This document shows positions 1 through 6,487 of a DNA stretch of 10,742 bases, piece by piece. Location of the stretch: positions 1-10,742 of the forward strand of contig JAEYWB010000030.1 of assembly GCA_023429275.1 (NCBI GenBank), read 5' to 3'. Each line of letters opens with the position of its first letter. The first letter of the stretch is position 1. A program made the translations under genes and the position numbers. The notes beneath the pieces are model-generated. The model saw only the letters and a program-made list of their open reading frames with translations, did no database searches and was not told the DNA's origin. The DNA comes from Planctomycetota bacterium (GTDB lineage Bacteria > Planctomycetota > Planctomycetia > Planctomycetales > Planctomycetaceae).

Positions 1-305
1 GCCGTCCGCCGGAAGACGACTCCATCAAGAGTGACTTCAAGAAGGAGCAGGCCAAGACCCAGGTTCAGAAGGGGAAGGTCCTTCTCTCGCTGAAGACGAA
101 GGGGCTGACGGAATCGGGCGACACAAAGAAGGAGTACCGCCAGGCGGTCGAATCGATCAAGCAGGCGGCCGAGGAGGCGATCGAGGAAGAACAGGTCCCG
201 CCAGGCTACCACGAGACGATCAAGAAGTACTTCAATACGCTCGAGAAGGTCGACCCCAGCGCGGCCGCTGAGGCGGATGTCGCTCCGGAACAACCGAAGA
301 ATTGA
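1..305 (+). CDS. C-terminal part of an unidentified Lys/Glu-rich protein
   Basis: An open frame enters from the left edge (first full codon at 3) and ends at the TGA at 303-305, leaving 100 visible residues. The stretch is highly charged and probably helical (many Lys, Glu and Gln), and it carries a motif PPGYHETIKKYF about 30 residues from the end, followed by an acidic, Ala/Pro-rich tail. In my recollection a 'P-P-x-Y/H-x-x-x-x-x-x-Y-F' ending is common in large planctomycete proteins of unknown function, but I cannot assign a family from this fragment. Codon choice (G or C in third positions) matches the neighbouring genes, which supports real coding. The start, any domains and any signal peptide lie outside the window. 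It converges on the anti-sigma gene, with 135 nt between the two stop codons. Confidence 0.75.
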   Translation, partial: RPPEDDSIKSDFKKEQAKTQVQKGKVLLSLKTKGLTESGDTKKEYRQAVESIKQAAEEAIEEEQVPPGYHETIKKYFNTLEKVDPSAAAEADVAPEQPKN

Positions 306-362
306 GCTGGTCGGTTCGTTCTCAGTGAGCCTTTGATCTCGCCGGGATGGGGTCGAGAGCGG

Positions 363-386
363 CATTGCCCTCTTCGGGTCGCAATG
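363..386. terminator. Hairpin between convergent genes, possible terminator
   Basis: CATTGC (363-368) and GCAATG (381-386) form a perfect 6-bp stem around a 12-nt loop, which could add a few inner C-G pairs. It lies between the stop of the left-edge gene (305) and the stop of the anti-sigma gene (441). Neither strand has a T-run next to it, so it is not a classical intrinsic terminator. It could end either transcript with help from Rho, or simply protect a 3' end. Confidence 0.3.
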
Positions 387-428
387 TGCTGACGTCGAGC
401 CGAGGCCGAAGACCCGTCTGACCGATCC

Positions 429-445
429 GGTGACGAGTGGTCACC
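429..445. terminator. Hairpin overlapping the anti-sigma stop codon
   Basis: GGTGAC (429-434) and GTCACC (440-445) pair perfectly over a 5-nt loop. The right arm contains the stop codon of the minus-strand anti-sigma gene (441-443). No T-run follows on either strand. It may mark the 3' end of the FAS1-sigma-anti-sigma transcript, but a chance palindrome in GC-rich DNA is possible. Confidence 0.25.
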
Positions 446-1253
446 CCTTGTCGTCGACTGCGGCCAGCAGCGGCAGTCGCTCGCGGCTGGAGACAACAAC
501 CCCGCCCGGTTTCTCGATCGTCACGGCAAAGAGATACGCCTCTTTCACCTTCAGCTTGGGGTGGATCGGAATCACGGCTTCGCCGGTTGCGGAAATGTCG
601 AAAACCCCGCCATCCACCGGCGTCTTCTCGTCCTGATTCCGGTCGAAGATCCACAGCTGATACTGTTCCTTGGCCGGATCGTTCACAGGCAGGCCGCGAA
701 ACCTCATGTAACCCTCCTGGCGCAATGGGCTCCAGGTGACGTCCCCCTCTGCCCCTGCGATCGGCGTCGGCCCGGCCGACCACGGTCGCTCGATGACGTC
801 GGTCGCGGACGAAATCAGTGCCGCTCGTGACCGGGAGAAATTGGGGTCTCCAGGTCGTTGCCATCGCGGCACGACAGCGGTGTAGAGGGCCAGGGCGAGG
901 CAGACCGCAGCGACAGCCCACGGCAGCCGGGTCGATCGTCCTCGCGAGGTTCCCGCGGCCATTCTCGAGGCAGGAGCCGGCTGAGACGACAACTCCCTCA
1001 AAGCCCGATCACGGATCGCCCGGCGGAGATGATCGGGAAGCGGCATGGAATGGACATCCCGCCAGGCGACATCGATCGAGGCCACGACTCTTTCGAAGCC
1101 GCCTGAGTCGCCAGGCATCGTCTTCGCAAGCTCGTCGTACTCCAGCTGCTCCTCAGGCGAGAGGCCATACAGCAGACGGTCGATCTGCAGCTCCTCCCAG
1201 CGGTCGTGGCGAGGATCACCGTCCGGGGTCTGTCCGTCGTCAGTCGTGTTCAC
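441..1253 (-). CDS. RskA-type membrane anti-sigma factor
   Basis: The 270-residue protein is expected to hold the adjacent ECF sigma factor at the membrane until an envelope signal releases it. Residues 15-90 form a charged helical cytoplasmic region (RLLYGLSPEEQLEYDEL), 110-128 a single membrane helix (Pro-Trp followed by Ala/Val/Leu), and about 145-262 an outward-facing RskA C-terminal domain. That domain is recognisable from YQLWIFD at 198-204, GGVFDI at 215-220 and LFAVTIEKPGG at 241-251. The zinc-binding His-x3-Cys-x2-Cys motif of ZAS anti-sigma factors is absent, as is usual in RskA-like proteins. The start is the GTG at 1253, whose last two bases plus the next A form the TGA of the sigma gene (GTGA overlap). 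A strong GGAGGAG sits 7 nt upstream. Longer in-frame readings would run into the sigma gene and are not credible. The family call is secure; the signal is unknown. Confidence 0.88.
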   Translation of the reverse strand: MNTTDDGQTPDGDPRHDRWEELQIDRLLYGLSPEEQLEYDELAKTMPGDSGGFERVVASIDVAWRDVHSMPLPDHLRRAIRDRALRELSSQPAPASRMAAGTSRGRSTRLPWAVAAVCLALALYTAVVPRWQRPGDPNFSRSRAALISSATDVIERPWSAGPTPIAGAEGDVTWSPLRQEGYMRFRGLPVNDPAKEQYQLWIFDRNQDEKTPVDGGVFDISATGEAVIPIHPKLKVKEAYLFAVTIEKPGGVVVSSRERLPLLAAVDDKG

Positions 1254-1813
1254 AGGGAGACTCCTCCCTCCGCGCCGACCCGTCGGACCGCCTGCATGCA
1301 GCTTCTCAGTTGCGTCAGTCCGCGCCGTATCAGCGTCTTGACGGTTCCAAGCGGAAGGCCGGTTCGCTGGGCGATCGATGTTCCCGCGAGCCCGTGATAG
1401 ATCGAGAGCTCGAGAACTTGCCTGGCGTTCTCTCGCAGCTTCCCGAGGCACTCCGCAGCCCGGCTCGCATCCTCAGATGTCTCGTCGACGGCTGTTACGG
1501 GGGCCGCAGACACGAGCTCCGCGCCGTCGATGGGAACCTGGTCGGGCTTTCGGCGGATTGAACGCAACCTGTCGATCAGCCTCCGGCGTGCGAGTGTCGA
1601 GACGAACGTCACTTCCTCGCCGAGCTGCTCGCTGTACCGCCCCGCGCTTCGCCACAGATCAATGAAGATCTCCTGGACCGCATCTTCCGCATCCGCGGTC
1701 ATCGGCGAGAGCCGCCGCGCCAGCGACCAGACAAGGCCGCCATATCGATCGAGACACTCGTCGATCGCGGCAGTTTCGCCCTTTGCGACCCGGGAGAGCA
1801 ACGGGACAGGCAA
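1250..1813 (-). CDS. ECF-family RNA polymerase sigma factor
   Basis: This 187-residue protein is a group 4 (extracytoplasmic function) sigma factor. Sigma region 2 spans about 24-91, with the core-binding segment DAEDAVQEIFIDLW at 41-54 and a basic stretch RRRLIDRLRSIRRK at 76-89. Region 4 spans about 121-172, with a helix-turn-helix (GTSIAQRTGLPLGTVKT) that should read the -35 element. A variable linker (91-118) joins them and there is no extra C-terminal domain. I chose the TTG at 1813 because GGAGGAGGT stands 4 nt upstream and the protein then begins just before the usual 'LLxRVAxG' opening. The alternative is an ATG at 1867 (205 residues), which has no visible ribosome site and adds 18 atypical residues. 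It is coupled to the anti-sigma gene by a 4-nt overlap and follows the FAS1 gene by 93 nt on the same strand, so the three are likely co-transcribed and possibly autoregulated. Confidence 0.93.
   Translation of the reverse strand: MPVPLLSRVAKGETAAIDECLDRYGGLVWSLARRLSPMTADAEDAVQEIFIDLWRSAGRYSEQLGEEVTFVSTLARRRLIDRLRSIRRKPDQVPIDGAELVSAAPVTAVDETSEDASRAAECLGKLRENARQVLELSIYHGLAGTSIAQRTGLPLGTVKTLIRRGLTQLRSCMQAVRRVGAEGGVSL
1261..1267 (-). promoter_or_regulatory. Ribosome binding site of the anti-sigma gene
   Basis: GGAGGAG on the minus strand, 7 nt before the GTG at 1253. It lies inside the 3' end of the sigma gene and fixes the anti-sigma start to the codon that overlaps the sigma stop. This arrangement suggests translational coupling. 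Confidence 0.75.
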
Positions 1814-1817
1814 TGCG

Positions 1818-1826
1818 ACCTCCTCC
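1818..1826 (-). promoter_or_regulatory. Strong ribosome binding site deciding the sigma start
   Basis: GGAGGAGGT on the minus strand, followed by CGCA and then TTG at 1813. Many genes in this window have weak or no Shine-Dalgarno sequence, so this near-perfect match argues for the TTG start. The spacing is short if measured from the last GGT and optimal (8 nt) if measured from the first GGAGG. Confidence 0.6.
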
Positions 1827-1901
1827 AATGCGAATGCTGAGGTCCGCCGCGAGACGGGCCTCAGCATCAGTTCATCGATCTGTCTTAACCCGGGGCTCGG
1901 A

Positions 1902-1914
1902 CGAAGTTACTTCG
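1902..1914. other. Short palindrome around the FAS1 stop codon
   Basis: CGAAG (1902-1906) and CTTCG (1910-1914) flank TTA, which is the FAS1 stop codon on the minus strand. The 5-bp stem with a 3-nt loop has no T-run. It may be a weak processing or attenuation structure between the FAS1 and sigma genes, or chance. Confidence 0.25.
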
Positions 1915-2389
1915 GCAGAATCACCGCGTCGATCACATGGATGACGCCGTTGCTTGCCTCGATGTCGGTCTTCACGACGTTGGCCGCATCGACCTTCACC
2001 TTGCCATCCATTGCGGCGATCTTGACCGACGATCCCTGCACGGTCTTCGCCCCGGTCAGCTTCACGACGTCTTTCGCCAGGACCTTCCCGGGAACGACAT
2101 GGTAGGTCAGGACCGCGACGAGCTTCTCCTTGTTTTCGGGCTTCAGAAGCGATTCGACCGTCCCCGCGGGCAGCTTGGCGAATGCCTCGTCCGTCGGGGC
2201 GAACACCGTAAACGGCCCCTTGCCCTTGAGAGTCTCGACCAGATCGGCCGCTTTGAGGGCCGCTGCGAGCGTCTTGAAGCTCCCCGCACCGACCGCGGTA
2301 TCGACGATGTCCTTCTCGGCGGCCCTCGCGGTGGCGGCCGCACCGAAGAGGAGAGCTACCGACAACATTGGAACGGCAAACAGTCGCAT
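1907..2389 (-). CDS. Secreted fasciclin (FAS1) domain protein
   Basis: The 160-residue protein has a typical signal peptide (MRLF, then a hydrophobic core, with a likely cut after ARA at residue 23). One complete FAS1 domain of about 135 residues follows. Its diagnostic boxes are present: H1-type [11 protein letters not shown] at 60-70, YHVVPGK at 96-102, and H2-type [12 protein letters not shown] at 148-159, right at the C-terminus. FAS1 domains act in adhesion or extracellular binding; the ligand here cannot be read from sequence. No lipobox, membrane anchor or sorting signal is seen, so it is probably periplasmic or released. The ATG at 2389 has AAAGGGA about 8-9 nt upstream. It is the first gene of the sigma/anti-sigma cluster on this strand and is a natural candidate target of that sigma factor. 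Confidence 0.93.
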   Translation of the reverse strand: MRLFAVPMLSVALLFGAAATARAAEKDIVDTAVGAGSFKTLAAALKAADLVETLKGKGPFTVFAPTDEAFAKLPAGTVESLLKPENKEKLVAVLTYHVVPGKVLAKDVVKLTGAKTVQGSSVKIAAMDGKVKVDAANVVKTDIEASNGVIHVIDAVILPK

Positions 2390-2492
2390 GATGATATTCC
2401 CTTTCGAGGATTTGTCTGGTTCGGAACAAGTCGGTCGCGACGACTTTGAGCTGCTCGGCCGTGTCTTCGCTGATGCCGCGGGAACGGATTCA

Positions 2493-2535
2493 GGAAACTT
2501 TCCGAATTCCGAAATTCGCAGACCCTCGAATTCGG
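2493..2535. repeat. Nested inverted repeats, candidate operator
   Basis: CCGAATTC (2502-2509) is the exact reverse complement of GAATTCGG (2528-2535), giving an 8-bp dyad with 18 nt between the arms. Nested in it, CGAATT (2503-2508) pairs with AATTCG (2513-2518), and GGAAA (2493-2497) mirrors TTTCC (2499-2503). The centre-to-centre distance of the GAATTC units is about 25 bp. Such repeated AT-rich half-sites in GC-rich DNA look like binding sites for a dimeric regulator. They lie roughly 105-145 bp upstream of the FAS1 start. Confidence 0.45.
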
Positions 2536-2661
2536 TCGTCTGGCCCGCCGCGTCCCGCCTTCATAGACAAGACGGCGATGGTCGAAAAAAGACATTGGCA
2601 ATTGCTGATGCATTGAGGTCGCGATCGGGTTACGCTCATCAACAGCCGACGAACCCGCCGT

Positions 2662-2680
2662 GGTACTCCATGGAGTGACC
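2662..2680. repeat. Perfect 12-bp dyad, candidate operator
   Basis: ACTCCATGGAGT (2665-2676) is a perfect palindrome. It is flanked by GGT (2662-2664) and, after one extra base, ACC (2678-2680), so the symmetry nearly continues. It ends 53 bp before the DUF1501 start codon, where a repressor or activator site could act. No T-run follows, so it is not a terminator. Confidence 0.4.
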
Positions 2681-2733
2681 ATCGGTTGAAAGACTGCCTC
2701 GAAGCGCTCGAGGCCCGAATGGAGGACGATTGA

Positions 2734-4140
2734 ATGCTTCGAATCCACCAACCCGGCTTCACTCGACGCGAATGGATGCGGGTTGGCGGTCTTGAGTTAG
2801 GAGCCGTGAGCCTCCCCGGACTGGCTGCTGCCGCGAGTCGCCGTGCCGCTGAAGCTGCCCCCGACGTCGCGCCGCAGGTGGCGAGTTCGTTCGGCCGTGC
2901 CAAGTCCGTGATCGTGATTTTCCTAGGCGGCGGTCCGCCGCAGCATGAGACCTGGGATCCCAAGCCCGAGGCCCCGGCAGAGATCCGCGGCGGTTTCGGG
3001 ACGATCTCGACGCGGACGCCGGGGCTCGAAATCGGCGAGTTGATGCCGAAGACCGCCGAGCTGACCGACAAGATCGCCGTTCTGCGTGCGATGGTCACCA
3101 ACGACAACGCCCACTCTTCGAGCGGCTACCACATGATGACCGGCGTGCCGCACGTGCCGCCGAGTTCCGAGAACGCCGTCTCCAAGGCCCCTAACCTCGC
3201 TCCCCACTGGGGGGCAGTCAACAAGTACATCCGCCGCAATGACGGCCGCGGAATTCCCCCCGCCATCACCATCCCCAATCGGATTGCCAACGTCGGCGAA
3301 GTCGTCTGGCCGGGGCAGACCGGCGGGGTCCTGGGACCGAAGTACGATCCCTGGCTGCTGACGTGCAATCCCTCCGAGCCTGGCTTCAACGTGCCGGAAC
3401 TGATGCCCCCTCCAGAGGTTCCGACGGTCCGCCTCAACAAGCGGCTATCACTTCTCGAGCAACTACACCCGCACCTCGACGGCATCGCGACGTCGACTGC
3501 GGCGTCCGACTTCAGCCGGCAATCGGAGCAGGCTCTCGATCTGCTCGGAGGCTCCGGCGTCCGCCGGGCGTTCGACCTCTCGCTCGAGAGCGATGCCACC
3601 CGCGACCGCTACGGACGGACCCGCTGGGCACAGAGCGTCCTGATGGCCCGGCGGCTCGTCGAGGCGGGAGTCTCTCTCGTCCAGGTGAACTGGTGCAAAG
3701 TCGACGGGGAGCCCAACGGCGGAGGCTGGGATACCCACGACCGTCACAACGATCTTCTGAAGCGGTTCCTGATGCCGTGGATGGACCAGGCCTACTCGGC
3801 ACTTCTCACGGACCTTGCCGACCGCGGACTTCTCGACGAGACGCTCGTCATGTGGGTCGGTGAGTTCGGCCACACGCCGAAGTTCAACGCCCGGGCGGGC
3901 CGCGACCACTGGGGGCACTGTTTCTCCGTCGCTCTCGCCGGGGGAGGGGTCCGGGGGGGCGTCGTCCATGGCCGCTCCGACAAGCACGCCGCCTTCCCGC
4001 TGACCGGCCGGGTCGAACCGAGCGACCTCCACGCCACGATGTTCCACTGTCTCGGCTACGTGCCGGACACGGAGCTTCTGGACACCCAGGGCCGCCCCCA
4101 TCCCCTCAGCCGCGGCCGGGTGATCGAAGAGATTCTCTGA
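2734..4140 (+). CDS. DUF1501 family protein with twin-arginine-type leader
   Basis: The 468-residue protein belongs to the DUF1501 family, which is expanded in Planctomycetes and related to the alkaline phosphatase/sulfatase superfold. Its activity is not established. The N-terminus carries TRREWM at 10-15, then a moderately hydrophobic stretch ending in Ala-rich sequence near residue 35, which fits a Tat signal. Family landmarks are GGGPPQHETWD at 65-75, NDNAHSSSGYH at 123-133, GWDTH at 331-335, GEFGHTP at 376-382 and RDHWGH at 390-395. The Asp/His residues in these blocks are the likely metal-binding set. The length is usual for the family. The ATG at 2734 has GGAGG 8 nt upstream. In planctomycetes such genes often follow a DUF1549/DUF1553 (PSD1-type) gene. 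None is present here, so this copy stands alone, between the FAS1 cluster and the transporter operon. Confidence 0.93.
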   Translation: MLRIHQPGFTRREWMRVGGLELGAVSLPGLAAAASRRAAEAAPDVAPQVASSFGRAKSVIVIFLGGGPPQHETWDPKPEAPAEIRGGFGTISTRTPGLEIGELMPKTAELTDKIAVLRAMVTNDNAHSSSGYHMMTGVPHVPPSSENAVSKAPNLAPHWGAVNKYIRRNDGRGIPPAITIPNRIANVGEVVWPGQTGGVLGPKYDPWLLTCNPSEPGFNVPELMPPPEVPTVRLNKRLSLLEQLHPHLDGIATSTAASDFSRQSEQALDLLGGSGVRRAFDLSLESDATRDRYGRTRWAQSVLMARRLVEAGVSLVQVNWCKVDGEPNGGGWDTHDRHNDLLKRFLMPWMDQAYSALLTDLADRGLLDETLVMWVGEFGHTPKFNARAGRDHWGHCFSVALAGGGVRGGVVHGRSDKHAAFPLTGRVEPSDLHATMFHCLGYVPDTELLDTQGRPHPLSRGRVIEEIL

Positions 4141-4282
4141 TCGGGAGGGATCGTTTCGCTTCGCGGCAGCGGCCGTCCGTCCCGGCGTCAACGGTGAGCG
4201 TGCCGAGTTCGCCTCTGCCGAGGGGGGCGGTCTTCCGGCTTCGACCGTGGCTGAGCTGATGGCCCTGATCGTCCTGAGGCAC

Positions 4283-4321
4283 GCAGGGTGTCGCCATCGG
4301 TGTCGGATGGCGGCTTCCTGC
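4283..4321. repeat. Composite hairpin element
   Basis: The inner stem is CGCCATC (4292-4298) with GATGGCG (4306-4312) over a 7-nt loop. After a symmetric 4 x 4 internal loop, an outer stem pairs GCAGG (4283-4287) with CCTGC (4317-4321). The whole 39-nt unit is symmetrical and more structured than the DNA around it. It lacks a T-run. It could be an RNA structure at the DUF1501 transcript end or a copy of a dispersed REP-like element; only a genome-wide search would tell. Confidence 0.4.
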
Positions 4322-4364
4322 CCGCGATATCACGAAGTGATCCAACTCGAATCGCTCATACGCC

Positions 4365-4393
4365 TTGCCTGCATGGCAGGGCTGTGCCAGAAT
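4365..4393 (+). promoter_or_regulatory. Weak sigma-70-like promoter candidate for the transporter operon
   Basis: TTGCCT (4365-4370) and CAGAAT (4388-4393) are separated by 17 nt, each matching the consensus at 4 of 6 positions. A perfect dyad CCTGC-ATG-GCAGG (4368-4380) overlaps the -35 side, a place where a regulator could block or recruit polymerase. It is about 80 nt upstream of the binding-protein ATG. The match is weak. Confidence 0.25.
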
Positions 4394-4471
4394 CGGGCGT
4401 GCCCCTCAGGAGTCCGCTCGCTGCGACGGGGCGCAAGACGATTCGCCTGTTCATGTTAAGGATCGACATCG

Positions 4472-6475
4472 ATGCGAATTCTGGGGACGCGGCTGCTGGT
4501 CTCAGGACTTCTCCTGGGAGGATTCTTGCTCGTCTCCGGCTGCGATTCGCAGCCTTCTCCTCCCGCCGGGGAGGAGCCATCCGCCTCTCCGACGGCGGAA
4601 AAGTCCGAGTCGGCCTCCGGCCCTTCTTCGGAGCCTGAAAAGAGCGAGCCGGCAGTTACGAGAAAGCCTGGCGAGAAGATCCAGCTGTTCCAGCAGAACT
4701 TCACCGCCCCGCCGCTGGCCGAACTCGAGAAGTCGGCGGAATGGATCGACCGCCCTGTGGAGGATGCGAGAAAGCTCCTGGCTGATCATCTCGCCAAGAA
4801 GCCCCAGCAGACGACGGCCGAAGAGGCGCTGAAGCTGAAAAACGACAGCACCGCGAACAACGAGCGGATCCTCGATGGTCTCGGACGTCCGCCACTCAGC
4901 GAAGACGATGTCGACGAGGACCGGCCGTTCAACCGTTCCATCCCGGCGGACATCAAGTCGACCAATCCGCTGCTCCAGAGCTCCGTCTATGAAGGCTACG
5001 TCGTCAGCCTCACATCGATCGGGTTCTTCACGTTCGACTGGACGATGCGGCCCTTCGCAACCCCGGACACGGTCGTTTCCTGGCAGACGAGCAAGGACAA
5101 CATGTACGACAAGGTCGTGATCCGCAAGGACCTGACCTGGAGCGACGGCAAGCCGATTACGGCCCACGACGTGGTCTTCTCGTTCGAAGTCATCATGACC
5201 CCCGAGGTCCCTGTTCCGGCCGTCCGGACCGGAACCGACCAGATCCGGGCGATCCACGCCTATGACGACCATACCTTTGTCGTCTTCCACAAAGCCCCGC
5301 TGGTCACCAACGTCTGGAACCTCAACTTCCCGATCATCCCCAAGCATATCTACGAATCGACGATTCCCGACGACCCGACGCTTGTGACGTCGAAAGCCCA
5401 TGTGAAGATCGAGGATAGCCCCGTCGTTGGGGGCCCTTACCGGATCGTTCGCCGGGTGAAAGGCCAGGAAGTCATCCTCGAGCGCCGCGAAGAGTACTAC
5501 ATGCAGGGGGGCAAGCAGGTTCGCGACCGGCCGCGGTTCAAAACAGTCCGGTTCCGCGTTCTCGAGGATCGCAACACTCAGCTTCTCGCATTCAAGAAGG
5601 GGGACGTGGAAGACATCGAACTGATGCCTAACCAATGGGTCACCCAGACGACGGACGACGAGTTCTACGCGACGTCCACGAAGGTCCGGGGAGTCGAGTG
5701 GACCTATTTCTACTTCGGCTGGAACACGAAGACCCCTTTCTTCTCCGACGTCCGCGTCCGGAAGGCGATGTCCTATACGATGGACTACCGGGAGCTGCTC
5801 GAGGATCTGTGCTACGGCCTGTACGAGCAGTCGGTCGGGGAGTTCCACCCGGCATCGCGCATGGCTCCCAAAACGCCCCGCACCCCCTACAAGCAGGATC
5901 TCGACAAGGCGGAAGAACTGCTGGACGAAGCGGGCTGGACCGACAGCGACGGCGACGGCATCCGCGACAAGGTCGTCGACGGCAAGAAGATCAAGTTCGA
6001 GTTCGACATCATGTGCGTTCAGGACGACCTGCGAATCAGCATGTGCACGGTCCTGAAGCGCAACCTTGAGAACATCGGCATCATCTGCAACGTCCGCCCG
6101 ACCGAGTTCACCGTCATGCAGGAGAAGGCGCAGAAACACGAGTTCCAGGCCCAGTTCGCCGGATGGGGCACGGGGACCGATCCAAGCACCACCGAAAACT
6201 TGTGGAAGACCGGCGAGGAGCGGAACTACACCCAGTATTCGAACCCCGAGGTCGACAAGCTGTTTGAAGAGGGCCGCAAGGAACTCGACGAAGAGAAGCG
6301 GATGGCGATCTACCGCAAGATCGACGACATCCTCTGGGAAGACCAGCCATACACCTGGCTGTACTACCGGAGTGGTTTCTTCGGGTTCAACAAGCGGCTC
6401 CGCGGGTATATGTTCAGCCCACGTGGCCCCTACAGCTACTCCCCCGGCATCGACGCCATCTGGTCGGTCAAGTGA
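4472..6475 (+). CDS. Family 5 peptide-type solute-binding lipoprotein
   Basis: The 667-residue protein is the extracytoplasmic binding component of a peptide-type ABC importer (SBP_bac_5: OppA/DppA/YejA). It starts with a lipoprotein signal: a hydrophobic core and lipobox LVSGC with the acylated Cys at residue 24. A Pro/Ser/Glu-rich spacer follows (about 26-65), then some 90 further charged residues before the binding domain. Family features include WSDGKPITAHDVVFSFE at 223-239 and the Asp-rich loop DSDGDGIRD at 491-499. A C-terminal lobe includes FAGWGTGTDPS, a SNPEVDKLFEEG helix and YTWLYY. It is longer than most OppA/DppA proteins because of the N-terminal extension. The ATG at 4472 has AAGGA 9 nt upstream. 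It leads an operon with two permeases. Peptides are the likely substrate, but family 5 also binds nickel, sugars and antibiotics, so the ligand is open. Confidence 0.93.
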   Translation: MRILGTRLLVSGLLLGGFLLVSGCDSQPSPPAGEEPSASPTAEKSESASGPSSEPEKSEPAVTRKPGEKIQLFQQNFTAPPLAELEKSAEWIDRPVEDARKLLADHLAKKPQQTTAEEALKLKNDSTANNERILDGLGRPPLSEDDVDEDRPFNRSIPADIKSTNPLLQSSVYEGYVVSLTSIGFFTFDWTMRPFATPDTVVSWQTSKDNMYDKVVIRKDLTWSDGKPITAHDVVFSFEVIMTPEVPVPAVRTGTDQIRAIHAYDDHTFVVFHKAPLVTNVWNLNFPIIPKHIYESTIPDDPTLVTSKAHVKIEDSPVVGGPYRIVRRVKGQEVILERREEYYMQGGKQVRDRPRFKTVRFRVLEDRNTQLLAFKKGDVEDIELMPNQWVTQTTDDEFYATSTKVRGVEWTYFYFGWNTKTPFFSDVRVRKAMSYTMDYRELLEDLCYGLYEQSVGEFHPASRMAPKTPRTPYKQDLDKAEELLDEAGWTDSDGDGIRDKVVDGKKIKFEFDIMCVQDDLRISMCTVLKRNLENIGIICNVRPTEFTVMQEKAQKHEFQAQFAGWGTGTDPSTTENLWKTGEERNYTQYSNPEVDKLFEEGRKELDEEKRMAIYRKIDDILWEDQPYTWLYYRSGFFGFNKRLRGYMFSPRGPYSYSPGIDAIWSVK

Positions 6476-6487
6476 TGCACGGACCTG

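Larger units (their letters stand above)
2390..2733. promoter_or_regulatory. Divergent regulatory region between the FAS1 and DUF1501 genes
   Basis: This 344-nt stretch lies between the starts of two divergent genes and must hold both promoters. I find no good sigma-70 pair. The notable content is a cluster of inverted repeats at 2493-2535 and a separate dyad at 2662-2680, listed as their own entries. On the minus strand, GGAATT (2510-2505) and CGTT (2486-2483), 18 nt apart, loosely resemble an ECF-type -35/-10 pair for the FAS1 gene, but this is speculative. Open frames across it on both strands look like chance. Confidence 0.6.
4141..4471. other. 331-nt gap upstream of the transporter operon
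   Basis: I see no credible gene here; the open frames lack a ribosome site and show no recognisable family. It holds a composite hairpin at 4283-4321, a weak promoter candidate with an internal dyad at 4365-4393, and AAGGA at 4458-4462, 9 nt before the start of the binding-protein gene. No clear intrinsic terminator for the DUF1501 gene was found. Confidence 0.5.

Noticed and set aside
1254..1451. Upstream 66-codon extension of the anti-sigma frame
   Set aside because: It would lie inside the sigma gene; the GTG at 1253 with GGAGGAG 7 nt upstream explains the start.
1530..2449. Plus-strand frames of 170-191 codons opposite the sigma and FAS1 genes
   Set aside because: They are antisense to two recognised genes and have no ribosome site or family resemblance.
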